Assembly: GCF_900113545.1 (NCBI RefSeq)
Contig: NZ_FOPS01000010.1
Span: 1-64,000, forward strand
Reading direction: 5' to 3'
Length of the DNA stretch: 64,000 nt
Origin: Neisseria elongata subsp. elongata
GTDB lineage: Bacteria > Pseudomonadota > Gammaproteobacteria > Burkholderiales > Neisseriaceae
The number at the start of each line of letters is the position of its first letter. The stretch's first letter is position 1. Of this stretch, positions 32,956 to 43,073 are shown piece by piece. Made by a program: the position numbers and the translations under genes. The notes beneath the pieces were generated by a model. It saw only the letters and a list, made by a program, of their open reading frames with translations, was not told where the DNA came from and did not search any database.

Positions 32956-33443
32956 GACATATCCTATCCGTTTTGATGGAAAACGAATCGGGCGCGATGA
33001 GCCGCGTGGTCGGCCTGTTTTCGGCGCGCGGCTACAATATCGATTCGCTGTCGGTATCGGCCACCGAAGACAAAACGCTCTCGCGCATGACCATCGTTAC
33101 CCACGGCGACGATGTGGTCATCGAACAAATCACCAAACAACTCAACAAGTTGATTGAAGTTGTCAAGGTGGTCGATTTGAACGAAAGCCGCTTTGTCGAA
33201 CGCGAACTGATGCTGGTGAAGGTGCGCGCCGTGGGCAAGGACCGCGACGAAATCCTGCGCCTGGCCGATATTTACCGCGGCCATGTGGTCGACGTTACCG
33301 ACAAGAGCTATACCGTCGAAGTAACCGGCACGACCAACAAGCTCGATTCTTTCTTGGAAACCGTGGGCAAGCCGCTGATTTTGGAAACGGTGCGCACCGG
33401 CGCGGCAGGCATCGGGCGCGGCGAGAGGATTTTGAAAATTTGA
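32952..33443 (+). CDS. ilvH: Acetolactate synthase small (regulatory) subunit
   Basis: The 163-residue subunit confers valine feedback control on the large subunit. It starts with the ACT domain [33 protein letters not shown] (read in two parts by family position) and has the C-terminal domain ending [15 protein letters not shown]. The 4-base ATGA overlap with the large-subunit gene indicates translational coupling. ilvN is a synonym for the corresponding subunit in other systems. Confidence 0.95.
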   Translation: [163 protein letters not shown]

Positions 33444-33454
33444 GTTTTTGGGCT

Positions 33455-33492
33455 TTCAGACGGCCTTCAACACTTCAAAGGCCGTCTGAAAA
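33455..33492. repeat. DUS inverted pair between ilvH and the monooxygenase gene
   Basis: CTTTCAGACGGCCTT and AAGGCCGTCTGAAAAG surround about 10 bases. It lies in the ilv transcript and may reduce read-through or shape mRNA. Confidence 0.6.
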
Positions 33493-33514
33493 GCCAAACC
33501 GAAAGGAAAACAGC

Positions 33515-34877
<1,363 letters not shown>

Positions 34878-34896
34878 ACGCTTGCATTAAAAGCAT

Positions 34897-34938
34897 AAGG
34901 CCGTCTGAAAACCGGAAAACAGGTTTTCAGACGGCCTT
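34897..34938 (+). terminator. DUS-pair terminator of ilvC
   Basis: AAGGCCGTCTGAAAACC and GGTTTTCAGACGGCCTT form a 17-bp stem 20 bases after the ilvC stop. Confidence 0.75.
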
Positions 34939-35276
34939 AACAGTTTGATTTACATGTACAGATTGCCGTTTTTCATTTCGCGCTACAATGCCGTCTGAAA
35001 ACGCCCTGCCCGGCCGCCCAACCTCATTCACGATATAGTGGATTAAATTTAAATCAGGACAAGGCGGCGAGCCGCAGACAGTACAAATAGTACGGCAAGG
35101 CGAGCCAACGCTGTACTGGTTTAAATTTAATTCACTATACAAAGCAGCAAACCGCAGGCACGCATACAAAACCGATTTTCCTGCCGTCCCGCACCTTGGG
35201 GTATCAAGCCCTTGATACCAAGGCATAATGACGACGCAACGAAAGTCAAACATATCAACCGCCTCAGGACAAAACC
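34939..35276. other. Non-coding stretch around a Correia element
   Basis: No gene is supported. It holds a single DUS of the AT form, ATGCCGTCTGAA at 34988-34999, which is the pathogenic-Neisseria dialect, and a 106-bp Correia element. A short inverted repeat around GGTATCAAGCCCTTGATACC (35202-35221) lies before the next gene. Confidence 0.55.
35034..35139. mobile_element. Correia repeat enclosed element (short form)
   Basis: The 106-bp element begins TATAGTGGATTAAATTTAAA and ends TTTAAATTTAATTCACTATA, the conserved Correia inverted termini including the terminal TA. Inside are CAGGACAAGGCGGCGAGCCG and the GTACAAATAGTACGGCAAGG segment typical of the family. The size equals the short class lacking the IHF site. 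Such elements are non-autonomous, may be cut by RNase III and can supply promoters at their ends. Confidence 0.92.
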
Positions 35277-35579
35277 ATGAAAAAACTCATCCTCACCCTC
35301 TGCCTAACCGCCGCTGCCGCCACATCCGCGGCCGCATCCGACGAAGGGCGCATCGCCGATTTGGAATACCGCATCGCCGTATTGGAGCGCAACGGCAACA
35401 CGGCATACCGCCCGAACCGTTCGGTTTACGTATGCAGCGTTACCCCCTTCCGAAAAACCTTCGAAGCCGCCGACAACAACGAAGGCCTGGCACGCGGCAA
35501 AGTCCGCCGCGCCTGCAATGCCGAAACCTCGGCCATGTTCTGCGAAGACCGCGACATCCGCTGCAAACGCTTCGATTAA
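35277..35579 (+). CDS. Hypothetical periplasmic protein
   Basis: The 100-residue product has a signal peptide (MKKLILTLCLTAAAATSAAA), a short coiled-coil-like helix IADLEYRIAVLERNG, and a C-terminal part with cysteines in VYVCSVTPF, RRACNAE, MFCEDRDIRC that could form two disulfides. CAGGAC precedes the ATG. No family is recognised. The Correia element lies about 140 bases upstream. Confidence 0.65.
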   Translation: MKKLILTLCLTAAAATSAAASDEGRIADLEYRIAVLERNGNTAYRPNRSVYVCSVTPFRKTFEAADNNEGLARGKVRRACNAETSAMFCEDRDIRCKRFD

Positions 35580-35621
35580 ACGGCTCCACGCTTGCAGCGG
35601 CAGACTGCGCTCGGTTAAGAT

Positions 35622-35667
35622 TCAGGCCGTCTGAAAAACACGCCTGCCGTATTTTCAGACGGCCTCC
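35622..35667. repeat. DUS inverted pair
   Basis: AGGCCGTCTGAAAA at about 35624 and TTTTCAGACGGCCT ending about 35666, between the small periplasmic gene and tyrA; likely terminator. Confidence 0.6.
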
Positions 35668-35691
35668 TTCCACACTTTTACATCAACCCTT

Positions 35692-36570
35692 ATGAACCCG
35701 CCCATCCTCAACCAAATCACCCTGATCGGCGTCGGCCTGATCGGCGGCTCGTTCGTCCTCGACCTGAAACGGCTGGGCTTGGTGCGCCACGTAACAGGCA
35801 TCGATGTAAACGAAAGCAACCTTGAGCGCGCACTGGAACGGAAAGTCATCGACAGCGCAGCCGTCGGCATCCAAGCCGAACACATCGCGGCGGCCGATTT
35901 GGTGCTGATTGCCACGCCGGTCTCCACACTCGGCAACATCTGCCGCACCATCGCGCCGTTTTTACAGCCCGACACCGTCGTCAGCGATGTCGGCAGCACC
36001 AAACAATCCGCACTGGCCGCCTTCGCCGAACACCTGCCGCAACACCTGCCGCAATGCGTGGCCGCCCACCCGATTGCCGGTTCCGACCGCAGCGGCGCGC
36101 TGGCGGCGCAATTCGGCCTCTATCAAGACAAAAAACTGATTCTCTGCCCGCACGAAACGCAAAATCCCGAAGCGGAAGCACTCGTCGGCAGATTATGGCA
36201 AGCGGTCGGCGCACAAATCTTCCGCATGAGCGCGCAAGAACACGATTCCGTCTTCGCCGCCGTTTCCCACCTGCCGCACATACTGGCCTTTGCCTACGTC
36301 CACCAAATCCTCGACCATGCCGACGGCGCAACCTATCTCGATTTCGCCGCTACCGGCTTCCGCGACTTCACCCGCATCGCCTCCAGCCACCCCGCCATCT
36401 GGACGGACATCTGCTTTGCCAACCGCGGCAGCCTGCTGAAACTGCTCGAAGGCCAACAACGCCAGCTGGAAAAAATCGCAGGCCTGCTCCGCAACGGAAA
36501 TTCAGACGGCCTCTACCGCTATTTCGCCGAAGCGAAACAAACGCGGGACGACTGGCTGGAACGGCAATAA
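35692..36570 (+). CDS. tyrA: Prephenate dehydrogenase
   Basis: The 292-residue enzyme oxidatively decarboxylates prephenate in tyrosine synthesis. The NAD fold is ITLIGVGLIGGSFVLDLK near residues 9-26, and AAHPIAGSDRSG near 120 and SHLPHILAFAYVHQ near 198 are conserved substrate-site segments. It lacks a fused chorismate mutase or ACT domain. A DUS core in the last 25 codons encodes SDGL. Gene stands alone between DUS pairs. Confidence 0.92.
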   Translation: MNPPILNQITLIGVGLIGGSFVLDLKRLGLVRHVTGIDVNESNLERALERKVIDSAAVGIQAEHIAAADLVLIATPVSTLGNICRTIAPFLQPDTVVSDVGSTKQSALAAFAEHLPQHLPQCVAAHPIAGSDRSGALAAQFGLYQDKKLILCPHETQNPEAEALVGRLWQAVGAQIFRMSAQEHDSVFAAVSHLPHILAFAYVHQILDHADGATYLDFAATGFRDFTRIASSHPAIWTDICFANRGSLLKLLEGQQRQLEKIAGLLRNGNSDGLYRYFAEAKQTRDDWLERQ

Positions 36571-36586
36571 CCCGTCATCCGCAAAA

Positions 36587-36640
36587 AGGCCGTCTGAAAA
36601 CATTCCGACAAAACCGAAACGTTTTCAGACGGCCTGACCG
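36587..36640. terminator. DUS-pair hairpin between convergent tyrA and glnQ-type gene
   Basis: AGGCCGTCTGAAAAC and GTTTTCAGACGGCCT about 22 bases apart, placed between two convergent stops. Confidence 0.65.
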
Positions 36641-36648
36641 CCACCCGA

Positions 36649-37374
36649 TTAGTGCATCACTTGCGCGAGGAACTGCTTCGCCCGCTCGCTTTTCGGGCGG
36701 GTAAAAAACTCTTCCGGCGGCGCGTCTTCGACAATTTGGCCGTGATCGACAAAAATCACCCGATCCGCCACCTCGCGGGCAAAGCCCATTTCGTGGGTTA
36801 CGCACATCATGGTCATCCCGCTTTGCGCCAAATCCTTCATCACCTTCAACACTTCGCCGACCATTTCCGGGTCGAGTGCGGAAGTCGGCTCGTCAAACAA
36901 CATCACGCGCGGCTCCATCGCCAGCCCGCGCGCAATCGCCACACGCTGCTGCTGCCCGCCGGACAACTCCCCCGGCAGGGCATCTTTCTTATGGGACAAA
37001 CCGACGCGTTCCAACAGGTGCAACGCCTTGGGAATCACATCCTCCCGCCGCTGCTTTTTCACCACCACGGGCGACAGGATGATGTTTTCCAACACGCTCA
37101 AATGCGGATAAAGGTTGAAATGCTGAAACACGAAACCGACTTCGGTGCGCACCTTGTTCAAGTCGGTTTGCGGGTCAGCCACATTGATGCCGTCCACCCA
37201 AATTTCGCCGCTTTGGATGCTTTCGAGTTGGTTTACCGTACGGATCAAAGTCGATTTGCCGCTGCCCGAAGGCCCGCAAATCACCACCACTTCGCCCTGC
37301 CCGATTTCCAAATTGACATTATTGACCACGTGCAGGTCTTTAAAGAATTTATTGACGTTTTTGAATTTAATCAT
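36649..37374 (-). CDS. Polar amino acid ABC transporter ATP-binding protein (orphan)
   Basis: The 241-residue ATPase resembles GlnQ/GltL. Walker [16 protein letters not shown] lies near residues 34-48, the signature [17 protein letters not shown] near 137-153, and Walker [15 protein letters not shown] near 158-171. The H-loop is in CVTHEMGFA. It powers uptake of a polar amino acid with a permease and a periplasmic binding protein, but neither lies next to it, so its partners must be elsewhere. The next upstream gene is rsmA, 11 bases away. Confidence 0.88.
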   Translation of the reverse strand: MIKFKNVNKFFKDLHVVNNVNLEIGQGEVVVICGPSGSGKSTLIRTVNQLESIQSGEIWVDGINVADPQTDLNKVRTEVGFVFQHFNLYPHLSVLENIILSPVVVKKQRREDVIPKALHLLERVGLSHKKDALPGELSGGQQQRVAIARGLAMEPRVMLFDEPTSALDPEMVGEVLKVMKDLAQSGMTMMCVTHEMGFAREVADRVIFVDHGQIVEDAPPEEFFTRPKSERAKQFLAQVMH

Positions 37375-37385
37375 GTTTATTTCTT

Positions 37386-38165
37386 TCAGACGGCCTTACG
37401 GACCAAATAATTGCTCAGTTCCACATATTTCTCCGGCGCGATGTGTTCGGCACGGTCTTGCGGATTGATGCCGACTGCCTGTAAATCCTCGTCGCCGGCC
37501 AGTTCTTTCAGATTGTTGCGTATGGTTTTGCGGCGTTGGTGGAAGGCGAGTTTCACCAGTTTGGAGAAATGCTCGAAATCGTCCGCCTTGCCGATGCGGT
37601 GTTTCACCGGAATCATGCGCACCACCGCCGAATCCACTTTCGGCGCAGGGTCGAACGATTCGGGCGGCACGTCAATCAGCAGCTCCATATCGAAAAAATA
37701 TTGCAGCATCACGCCCAAGCGGCCATAGTCGTTGCTTTTCGGCACGGCAACCATGCGCTCGACCACTTCTTTTTGCAGCATAAAGTGCATATCGACGACA
37801 TCGTCCGCCACTTCCGCCAGCTTGAACAAAAGCGGCGTGGAAATATTGTAAGGCAGGTTGCCGACGATTTTCTTTTTGCCCGCGATGCTGTTGAAATCAA
37901 ACTGCAACACATCGCCTTCGTGAATCACCAGTTTGTCGGCAAACGGCAGCGTTTTCAGACGGCCTACAATGTCGCGGTCGATTTCGATAACGTGCAGGCG
38001 GTTCAGCTTTTTCGCCAAAGGTTCGGTTATCGCCGCCAAACCCGGGCCGATTTCAATCACGACATCTTCGGCCTGCGAGCGCACGGCATTGACAATATCG
38101 GCAATGATGCGCGTGTCCTGCAAAAAATTCTGCCCGAAGCGTTTTCTGGCTTTGTGTTCTTTCAT
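37386..38165 (-). CDS. rsmA: 16S rRNA dimethyladenosine transferase KsgA
   Basis: Dimethylates two adjacent adenosines near the 3' end of 16S rRNA. From the ATG at 38165 the protein has 259 residues: [20 protein letters not shown] motif [16 protein letters not shown] near residue 35, catalytic NLPYNIS near 105, and [12 protein letters not shown] in the C-terminal domain. The last three codons, GCC GTC TGA, are a DUS, giving Ala-Val-stop. Another DUS lies in frame near 37953. Confidence 0.95.
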   Translation of the reverse strand: MKEHKARKRFGQNFLQDTRIIADIVNAVRSQAEDVVIEIGPGLAAITEPLAKKLNRLHVIEIDRDIVGRLKTLPFADKLVIHEGDVLQFDFNSIAGKKKIVGNLPYNISTPLLFKLAEVADDVVDMHFMLQKEVVERMVAVPKSNDYGRLGVMLQYFFDMELLIDVPPESFDPAPKVDSAVVRMIPVKHRIGKADDFEHFSKLVKLAFHQRRKTIRNNLKELAGDEDLQAVGINPQDRAEHIAPEKYVELSNYLVRKAV

Positions 38166-38321
38166 GATGCTGACAGGTGGGGAAAACCGCGTATTGTAGC
38201 CCAAACCGCATCAGGCCGTCTGAAAAATCCGCCGTAACGGCGGTTTTCTATATAATGCGGCGGCTGACGGGCCGAAATGCCAAAAGGCCGTCTGAAAACC
38301 AAGCCATCCAAAGGGATTCAT

Positions 38322-38456
38322 ATGAAAAAGATTGTTCTCGCGATTGCCGCTGCCGCCATATTGGCCGCCTGCGCCACCCATCATTCCAACGGCGGCAATG
38401 AGTTATACGGCGAAATCAAAGGCGGCGTCAGCGTCGGCCATACCCACACCCGTTAA
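38322..38456 (+). CDS. Small 44-residue lipoprotein
   Basis: ATG at 38322, after AAGGGATTCAT, opens MKKIVLAIAAAAILAACATH followed by a short His/Gly-rich tail ending GHTHTR. The lipobox is LAAC with cysteine at 17. TATAAT at about 38251 is a likely -10. The gene is real by signal peptide and ribosome binding site, and no family is recognised. The tail with four His residues (HH, HTH) could bind metal. Confidence 0.65.
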   Translation: MKKIVLAIAAAAILAACATHHSNGGNELYGEIKGGVSVGHTHTR

Positions 38457-38493
38457 GCAAACGCCTGCCGTACCGCAAAGCAGACCGCCCGTT

Positions 38494-38913
38494 ATGAAGC
38501 ATCCGCATCCGAATGATCCGCCACCATTGTTTACCTGGCTGTCCGAGCATGGCCGTTCAGCTTTGCCCGCATTGGCCGCATTATCGTTGGACGAAAAAGT
38601 GCGAGGGCAGAATTTTGCAGCATTAAAAACGGTATTCGGACGGCAAAACGCCCGTCTGCTTCCCGCACAAATGAATTTCGGCCTGACCGAGCTGTTGGAT
38701 TACGCCATGTTCGAACCGCACGGTCACCCTCATGCCTATACGGCCGCCGTTCTGCTAAACCTGCAATACGGCATCGAACACAAACGCCCGAGCATGGATT
38801 TGGTATTCTGCCGCGATGCCTATACCGCCCGCATCCGCGCCACGCTGCCGCAGGATATGCAAACCGCGCTGGACAGTGCGTTTGCCCTTGCGGCAGAACA
38901 TGGGATACTTTGA
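38494..38913 (+). CDS. Hypothetical cytoplasmic protein
   Basis: The 139-residue product is helical without signal or membrane segment: MKHPHPNDPPPLFTWLSEHG at the N-terminus, FGRQNARLLPAQMNFGLTEL in the middle and LPQDMQTALDSAFALAAEHG at the end. The frame is open upstream through the 44-residue lipoprotein gene, but that part is proline-rich low-complexity shadow sequence. The ATG at 38494 has no clear Shine-Dalgarno. It may be translated after the lipoprotein gene, 37 bases upstream. Function unknown. Confidence 0.55.
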   Translation: MKHPHPNDPPPLFTWLSEHGRSALPALAALSLDEKVRGQNFAALKTVFGRQNARLLPAQMNFGLTELLDYAMFEPHGHPHAYTAAVLLNLQYGIEHKRPSMDLVFCRDAYTARIRATLPQDMQTALDSAFALAAEHGIL

Positions 38914-38939
38914 TTACCCAGTTTTGCAAATGAATAATG

Positions 38940-38974
38940 AAACAGGCCGTCTGAACTTTTCAGACGGCCTGTTT
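38940..38974. terminator. DUS-pair terminator
   Basis: AAACAGGCCGTCTGAA and TTCAGACGGCCTGTTT form a 16-bp stem with a minimal loop, between convergent genes. Confidence 0.75.
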
Positions 38975-38989
38975 GTCTACAGATAGTGT

Positions 38990-39196
38990 TTAGCGGTCGA
39001 TTTGGCTGCCGATTACGCCACCCAGGGCAGCACCGCCCAAAGTCGCGCCGGTTGTACCGCCGATCAGATTCCCGGCAACACCGCCGATGGCTGCACCGGC
39101 GGCAGTATTGCGCTGGGTGCGGGTCATGCCGTTACAAGCAGTCAGGGAAACGGCTAAAGCGGCTAATACGGCGGTTTTCAAGAATAAAGATTTCAT
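38990..39196 (-). CDS. Glycine-zipper small lipoprotein (OsmB/YmgG-like)
   Basis: The 68-residue product has a signal peptide with lipobox LTAC (cysteine at 21) and a mature part rich in Gly/Ala (AAGAAIGGVAGNLIGG, LGGAALGGVIGSQ), the glycine-zipper pattern of OsmB-type lipoproteins. It begins at the ATG at 39196, after AAGGAGTTTCACA; an upstream in-frame ATG at 39235 lacks support. Likely outer-membrane lipoprotein of unknown role. Confidence 0.75.
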   Translation of the reverse strand: MKSLFLKTAVLAALAVSLTACNGMTRTQRNTAAGAAIGGVAGNLIGGTTGATLGGAALGGVIGSQIDR

Positions 39197-39319
39197 TGTG
39201 AAACTCCTTGTTTTTATGGGAATGAGAAACACCATTTGCTAAAATGGCGTTGTAAGGATACACGTCTGTCGTGCGTATTGCCGTCTATTTAAGTTAAATT
39301 CTCCAAAGGTTCGTTAGCT

Positions 39320-39769
39320 ATGCCGGATTATGCCTGGGCACATCTTGCCCATTTGTTTTTCGCCGTAATTTTTGTCGGCGGTGTTTTTTTCGAGGCCTTG
39401 GTTTTGAGCGTGATGCACACCTCGGCCGTTTCGCGCGAATCGCGCCGCGAAGTCGAACGTGCTTTGTCCCGACGCGCCGTAAAGGTGATGCCTTGGGTGG
39501 TGGCGGCCGTATTTTTGTCCGGCCTGACCATGGCTTACCTGCGTTATCTGCCGAACTTGGCCGCGCCCTTCGCTTCTTCCTTCAACCTGCAACTGACGCT
39601 GAAAGTGATTATTGCGGCAAGCATCCTGCTGCATTTTATCGTGGCCGTTACGAAAATGCGGCGGCACACGCTGACCAAAGCCTGGTCGCGCTATATCCAT
39701 ACCGCCGTGCTGTTGCACATGACGCTGATTGTGATACTGGCGAAAACCATGTTTTATTTTGTGTGGTAA
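39320..39769 (+). CDS. CopD-like four-helix membrane protein
   Basis: The 149-residue product has four hydrophobic helices (about residues 8-30, 55-75, 90-110 and 125-148). Histidines at HLAHLF and HFIVAV, and the overall layout, resemble small CopD-domain integral membrane proteins, which are linked to copper or heme. The assignment is tentative. It stands alone. Confidence 0.55.
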   Translation: MPDYAWAHLAHLFFAVIFVGGVFFEALVLSVMHTSAVSRESRREVERALSRRAVKVMPWVVAAVFLSGLTMAYLRYLPNLAAPFASSFNLQLTLKVIIAASILLHFIVAVTKMRRHTLTKAWSRYIHTAVLLHMTLIVILAKTMFYFVW

Positions 39770-39963
39770 CCCCCGTCATACATCCCAACTTCCGCGCCAA
39801 TAGCGGCGGCAAATATCGCAGCCGTCTTTTTTCCGAATGGCTGACACTTTGGAATGGAAGCCGAACGGATGGCGGATTTGCCCGCCCCGCCCCAAACCGT
39901 TTTATTGACTGTTGCACGCGCCGCCTTCCCGACAGGGGAAACCGCCATATCGTTCGGGTGCAT
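39754..39963 (-). CDS. Candidate 69-residue ORF in an otherwise empty stretch
   Basis: Starting at the ATG at 39963, with a strong GGAGGGAGAA upstream, a 69-codon frame encodes MHPNDMAVSPVGKAARATVN followed by a Lys/Gly/Ala-rich part. It overlaps the end of the convergent CopD-like gene by 16 bases. There is no recognisable family. The rest of 39964-40031 holds nothing evident. Without comparison it could be spurious. Confidence 0.3.
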   Translation of the reverse strand: MHPNDMAVSPVGKAARATVNKTVWGGAGKSAIRSASIPKCQPFGKKTAAIFAAAIGAEVGMYDGGYHTK

Positions 39964-40031
39964 TTCTCCCTCCGTCGGCAGTCTTTGCATGGATATTTCC
40001 GCCTGCTTGCTTTGACCGCGGGTCGGGACGT

Positions 40032-40070
40032 AAAAAGGCCGTCTGAAAAACATCTTTCAGACGGCCTTTT
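40032..40070 (-). terminator. DUS-pair terminator of ctpA
   Basis: AAAAAGGCCGTCTGAAA and TTTCAGACGGCCTTTT, 25 bases after the ctpA stop on the minus strand. Confidence 0.7.
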
Positions 40071-40094
40071 CGCTACAAACTATATCCGACGGGT

Positions 40095-41600
40095 TTATTT
40101 GTCTTCTTTAGTTGTTTCTTTTTTATCTTTTTTTGCCGGTTTTTTGGCAGCCAAACCGAGCGATTCACGCCATTTGGCCGGGTCTTTCACCAAATCCAGT
40201 GCGGCTTTCAGTTGGGCATCTTTCGCAGGATCGGGATTGTAGCGCGAAGAGAGTTCTTCTTCCGCCTCTTTCTCTTTGTCCTTGCCCTTGTTTTTGCCTT
40301 TGGCAGCCTCTTTGTCGGCTTGGGATGCGGCTTTTTCTTCAACGGCATCATCGTGCACCACGCCGTTTACTTCTTCCCCGCCCAACGGATTGCCGATGTG
40401 CCCGGCCAAATCGGCCTCGCGGCTTTCGTATGTTCGGTTTTTATCCTTGACTTCCACGTCCGGCACGATGCCTTGCGCCTGAATAGAGCGGTCGTTCGGC
40501 GTGTAGTAGAGCGAAGTGGTCAGCTTGATGGCGCTGCCGTTGGATAGCGGCAGAACGGTCTGCACCGAGCCTTTGCCGAAACTCTGCGTGCCGACGATGA
40601 CGGCGCGTTTGTGATCCTGCAGGGCACCGGCGACAATTTCCGAAGCGGAGGCAGAACCGGAATTGATCAATACGGTAAGCGGGATGTTTTTGACTTCGGA
40701 CGGCAGGCCTTTGAGCGGGTCGGCATGGCCGGAGAAAATGTAATCTTTCGGCAGGGCGGACAGGCTCATGCCGTCTTTGCCGTCGCGGCCTTTGGTGCTG
40801 ACCACTTTGGCACCTTCGGGCAGGAAGGCGGCAGATACGCCCACCGCGCCGTTAAGCAGGCCGCCGGGGTCGTCGCGCAAGTCCAAAATCAAGCCTTGGA
40901 GCGGGGCTTTGTTTTCTTTGGTCAGCTTTTGCACTGCTTCGCGCAACGAGGCGACGGTGCGTTCCTGGAACTGGCTGATGCGGATGTAGCCGTAGCCCGG
41001 TTCGATCAGTTTGGAGCGCACGCTCTGCACTTTGATGATGGCGCGGGTGAGTTTGAAGGTCAGCGGTTTGGAAGAGTCTTTGCGCGAAATGGTCAGTTCG
41101 ATGTTGGTGCCGGGTTTGCCGCGCATCTTTTTCACCGCTTCGCTCACGCTCATGCCGCGTGTCGAAACACCGTCGATTTTCGCGATGTAGTCGCCGCTTT
41201 TGATGCCGGCACGTTCGGCCGGGGTGTCTTCAATCGGAGCAATGATTTTGACAAAGCCGTCTTCGGAGCCGATTTCCATCCCCAAACCGCCGAATTCGCC
41301 GCTGGTGCTTTCCTTCAGGTCGGCATAGTCTTTTTTGTTCATGTATTCGGAATGCGGGTCGAGATCGGCCACCATGCCTTTCGCGGCGCTTTCGAGCAGG
41401 ACGTCGTCGGTTTTGTCTTCGTAGTAGTTGGCTTTAATCTGACTGTAAACCTCTGCCAGCGTACGGATGGACTGTACCGGCAGCGCGTCCTGTTTTTTGC
41501 CCTCGGAGGCGGCGAAACCCTGTACGCCGACGGTCAGCAATGCGCCGCTGAACGCGCCCAATGTGTAGAGTGCGACTTTTTTCAAAGTGGAATTTGCCAT
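40095..41600 (-). CDS. ctpA: C-terminal processing peptidase (S41 family)
   Basis: From the ATG at 41600 the protein has 501 residues. An N-terminal signal/anchor (VALYTLGAFSGALLTVGVQGF) is followed by a PDZ domain (GLGMEIGSEDGFVKIIAPIEDTPAE region, about 100-185) and the S41 protease core. The Ser nucleophile lies in NSGSASASEIVAGAL near 312 and the Lys in GTQSFGKGSVQ near 338. The Lys/Glu-rich C-terminal tail (about 420-501) is low complexity. It is a periplasmic tail-specific protease. An upstream ATG at 41702 is in frame but has no support. Confidence 0.92.
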   Translation of the reverse strand: MANSTLKKVALYTLGAFSGALLTVGVQGFAASEGKKQDALPVQSIRTLAEVYSQIKANYYEDKTDDVLLESAAKGMVADLDPHSEYMNKKDYADLKESTSGEFGGLGMEIGSEDGFVKIIAPIEDTPAERAGIKSGDYIAKIDGVSTRGMSVSEAVKKMRGKPGTNIELTISRKDSSKPLTFKLTRAIIKVQSVRSKLIEPGYGYIRISQFQERTVASLREAVQKLTKENKAPLQGLILDLRDDPGGLLNGAVGVSAAFLPEGAKVVSTKGRDGKDGMSLSALPKDYIFSGHADPLKGLPSEVKNIPLTVLINSGSASASEIVAGALQDHKRAVIVGTQSFGKGSVQTVLPLSNGSAIKLTTSLYYTPNDRSIQAQGIVPDVEVKDKNRTYESREADLAGHIGNPLGGEEVNGVVHDDAVEEKAASQADKEAAKGKNKGKDKEKEAEEELSSRYNPDPAKDAQLKAALDLVKDPAKWRESLGLAAKKPAKKDKKETTKEDK

Positions 41601-41719
41601 GTTTGTATATTCTCGTTTGTTTCTGAATGCCGACCTGCGGCAAAGATGCGAACTGTATTGGATTTGATGTTGTCCATCAACTGCTTTTATCAAAAAATAC
41701 AATAGGCGGAAAAACGCAA

Positions 41720-41760
41720 AGGCCGTCTGAAAACGGGCGGCCGGACTTTCAGACGGCCTC
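41720..41760. repeat. DUS inverted pair
   Basis: AGGCCGTCTGAAA at 41720-41732 and TTTCAGACGGCCT at 41747-41759, between ctpA and the envC-like gene; likely terminator of the latter. Confidence 0.6.
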
Positions 41761-41780
41761 TATGCTTCCGCCTCCCCGCG

Positions 41781-43073
41781 CTAGCGCAGCCAGGCGGCGG
41801 GATTCATTGCCGCAAGCCGGTAGCGGATTTCGAAATACAGGCCTTGCTCGCCCGACGGCAGGCTGCCGCTGGTGCCGATTGTCCCGCCCGTTTTCACGCT
41901 GCCGCCGCTGCCGACGGTGATGGACGACAGGCCGGTATAAACGCCGGTGTAGCCGCCACCGTAGTCGATGACGACGGTATTGCCGTAACCGTTGAGCGCG
42001 CCTGCGTAAGCCACGGTGCCGTCGGCCACGCTGCGGACGGGCGACGGGGCCGTGGCGAAAAACAGGCCGTGCCAAACGCCGCCGTCCGGCTTCGGTTTGC
42101 CGAAACGGCCGGTGATGCTGCCGCCGACCGGATGCGGCAGGCGGCCTTGGAGGCGGCCGAAGGTGTTGTTGGCCTGCGCGGCATATTCGCCCTGTAAGGC
42201 GCGGTCTTCTTCCGTCAGGGTGGAAACGGGCGGCTTGGCCGGCGCGGAGGCGGCTTTGTCTTCGGCGTTGTCAGGTTTTGCCGGACGTTTTTTCGCCTTT
42301 TCCGCCGCCAGCCGCTCGCGGGCGGCTTTGGTGCGGGCGGCGGCTTCCTGTTTGCGTTTGGCCGCATTGCGGCGGGCGATGTCGGCAAGGATTTGGTTTA
42401 ATTTCGATTCGTCGGCACGCAGTTTGTTCAGGTTTTGGTTTTGCTTGTCGATTTCGGCATTCAGACGGCTGTTTTCGCGCTGTGCGGCAGAATTGTGTTT
42501 GCCCAGCCTGCTCAACGCGGCTTCTTTTTCCGCTTTCAGTTTGGCCAGCTTCGCCAGTTCGGCATCGATTTCCTGTTCGCGCCGGTGCAGTTCCTGCTGC
42601 TGGACGACCAGTTCGGAGACCACGTTGCGGTTTGCACTGCCGATGCGGCGGGCGTATTCGAGGTAACGCGATTTCCGCCCCGGTTCGGCGTTTTTCAGAA
42701 ACAGGATGACGGCGTTGTTTTGGCGGTTTTTATAGTGGCCGGTCAACAGGCGGGCAACTTGCGCTTTGCGTCCCGCGATTTCGGTTTTCAGCCCTTCGAG
42801 TTCGTTTTGCAGCGTTTGCAGCTTCTGCCGCGTGTCTTGCTGGCGGCGGGTGATGCCGGCCAGTTCGCGCTGCGCCTTTTCCAGTGCGGCGCGGGTTTTG
42901 GCCAGCGTCTGCTGCGCCTGCCGCTGCGCCTGCTGTTTTTGCTGCAATTCCGACTGCGCCTCGTCGATGGCGTGGCGGATGCTGTTCAAATCGCCTCCGT
43001 CCGGCGTTTCGGGGGCGGCGGACAAAGGCAGGGCGGCAAGCAGTACGGTCAATATCAGCGGACGCGGGGACAT
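41781..43073 (-). CDS. EnvC-like murein hydrolase activator
   Basis: The 430-residue protein has a signal peptide (MSPRPLILTVLLAALPLSAA), a long coiled coil (about 28-265) and a C-terminal LytM/M23 domain from GGSITGRFGKPKPDGG. The zinc-binding residues of active M23 peptidases are not all present: GVWHGLFFATA, VYTGL and GLYFEIR replace the usual H-x3-D and H-x-H patterns. That is the degenerate form of EnvC, which activates amidases at the septum instead of cutting peptidoglycan itself. The gene is next to ctpA, an arrangement frequent in proteobacteria. Confidence 0.88.
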   Translation of the reverse strand: MSPRPLILTVLLAALPLSAAPETPDGGDLNSIRHAIDEAQSELQQKQQAQRQAQQTLAKTRAALEKAQRELAGITRRQQDTRQKLQTLQNELEGLKTEIAGRKAQVARLLTGHYKNRQNNAVILFLKNAEPGRKSRYLEYARRIGSANRNVVSELVVQQQELHRREQEIDAELAKLAKLKAEKEAALSRLGKHNSAAQRENSRLNAEIDKQNQNLNKLRADESKLNQILADIARRNAAKRKQEAAARTKAARERLAAEKAKKRPAKPDNAEDKAASAPAKPPVSTLTEEDRALQGEYAAQANNTFGRLQGRLPHPVGGSITGRFGKPKPDGGVWHGLFFATAPSPVRSVADGTVAYAGALNGYGNTVVIDYGGGYTGVYTGLSSITVGSGGSVKTGGTIGTSGSLPSGEQGLYFEIRYRLAAMNPAAWLR

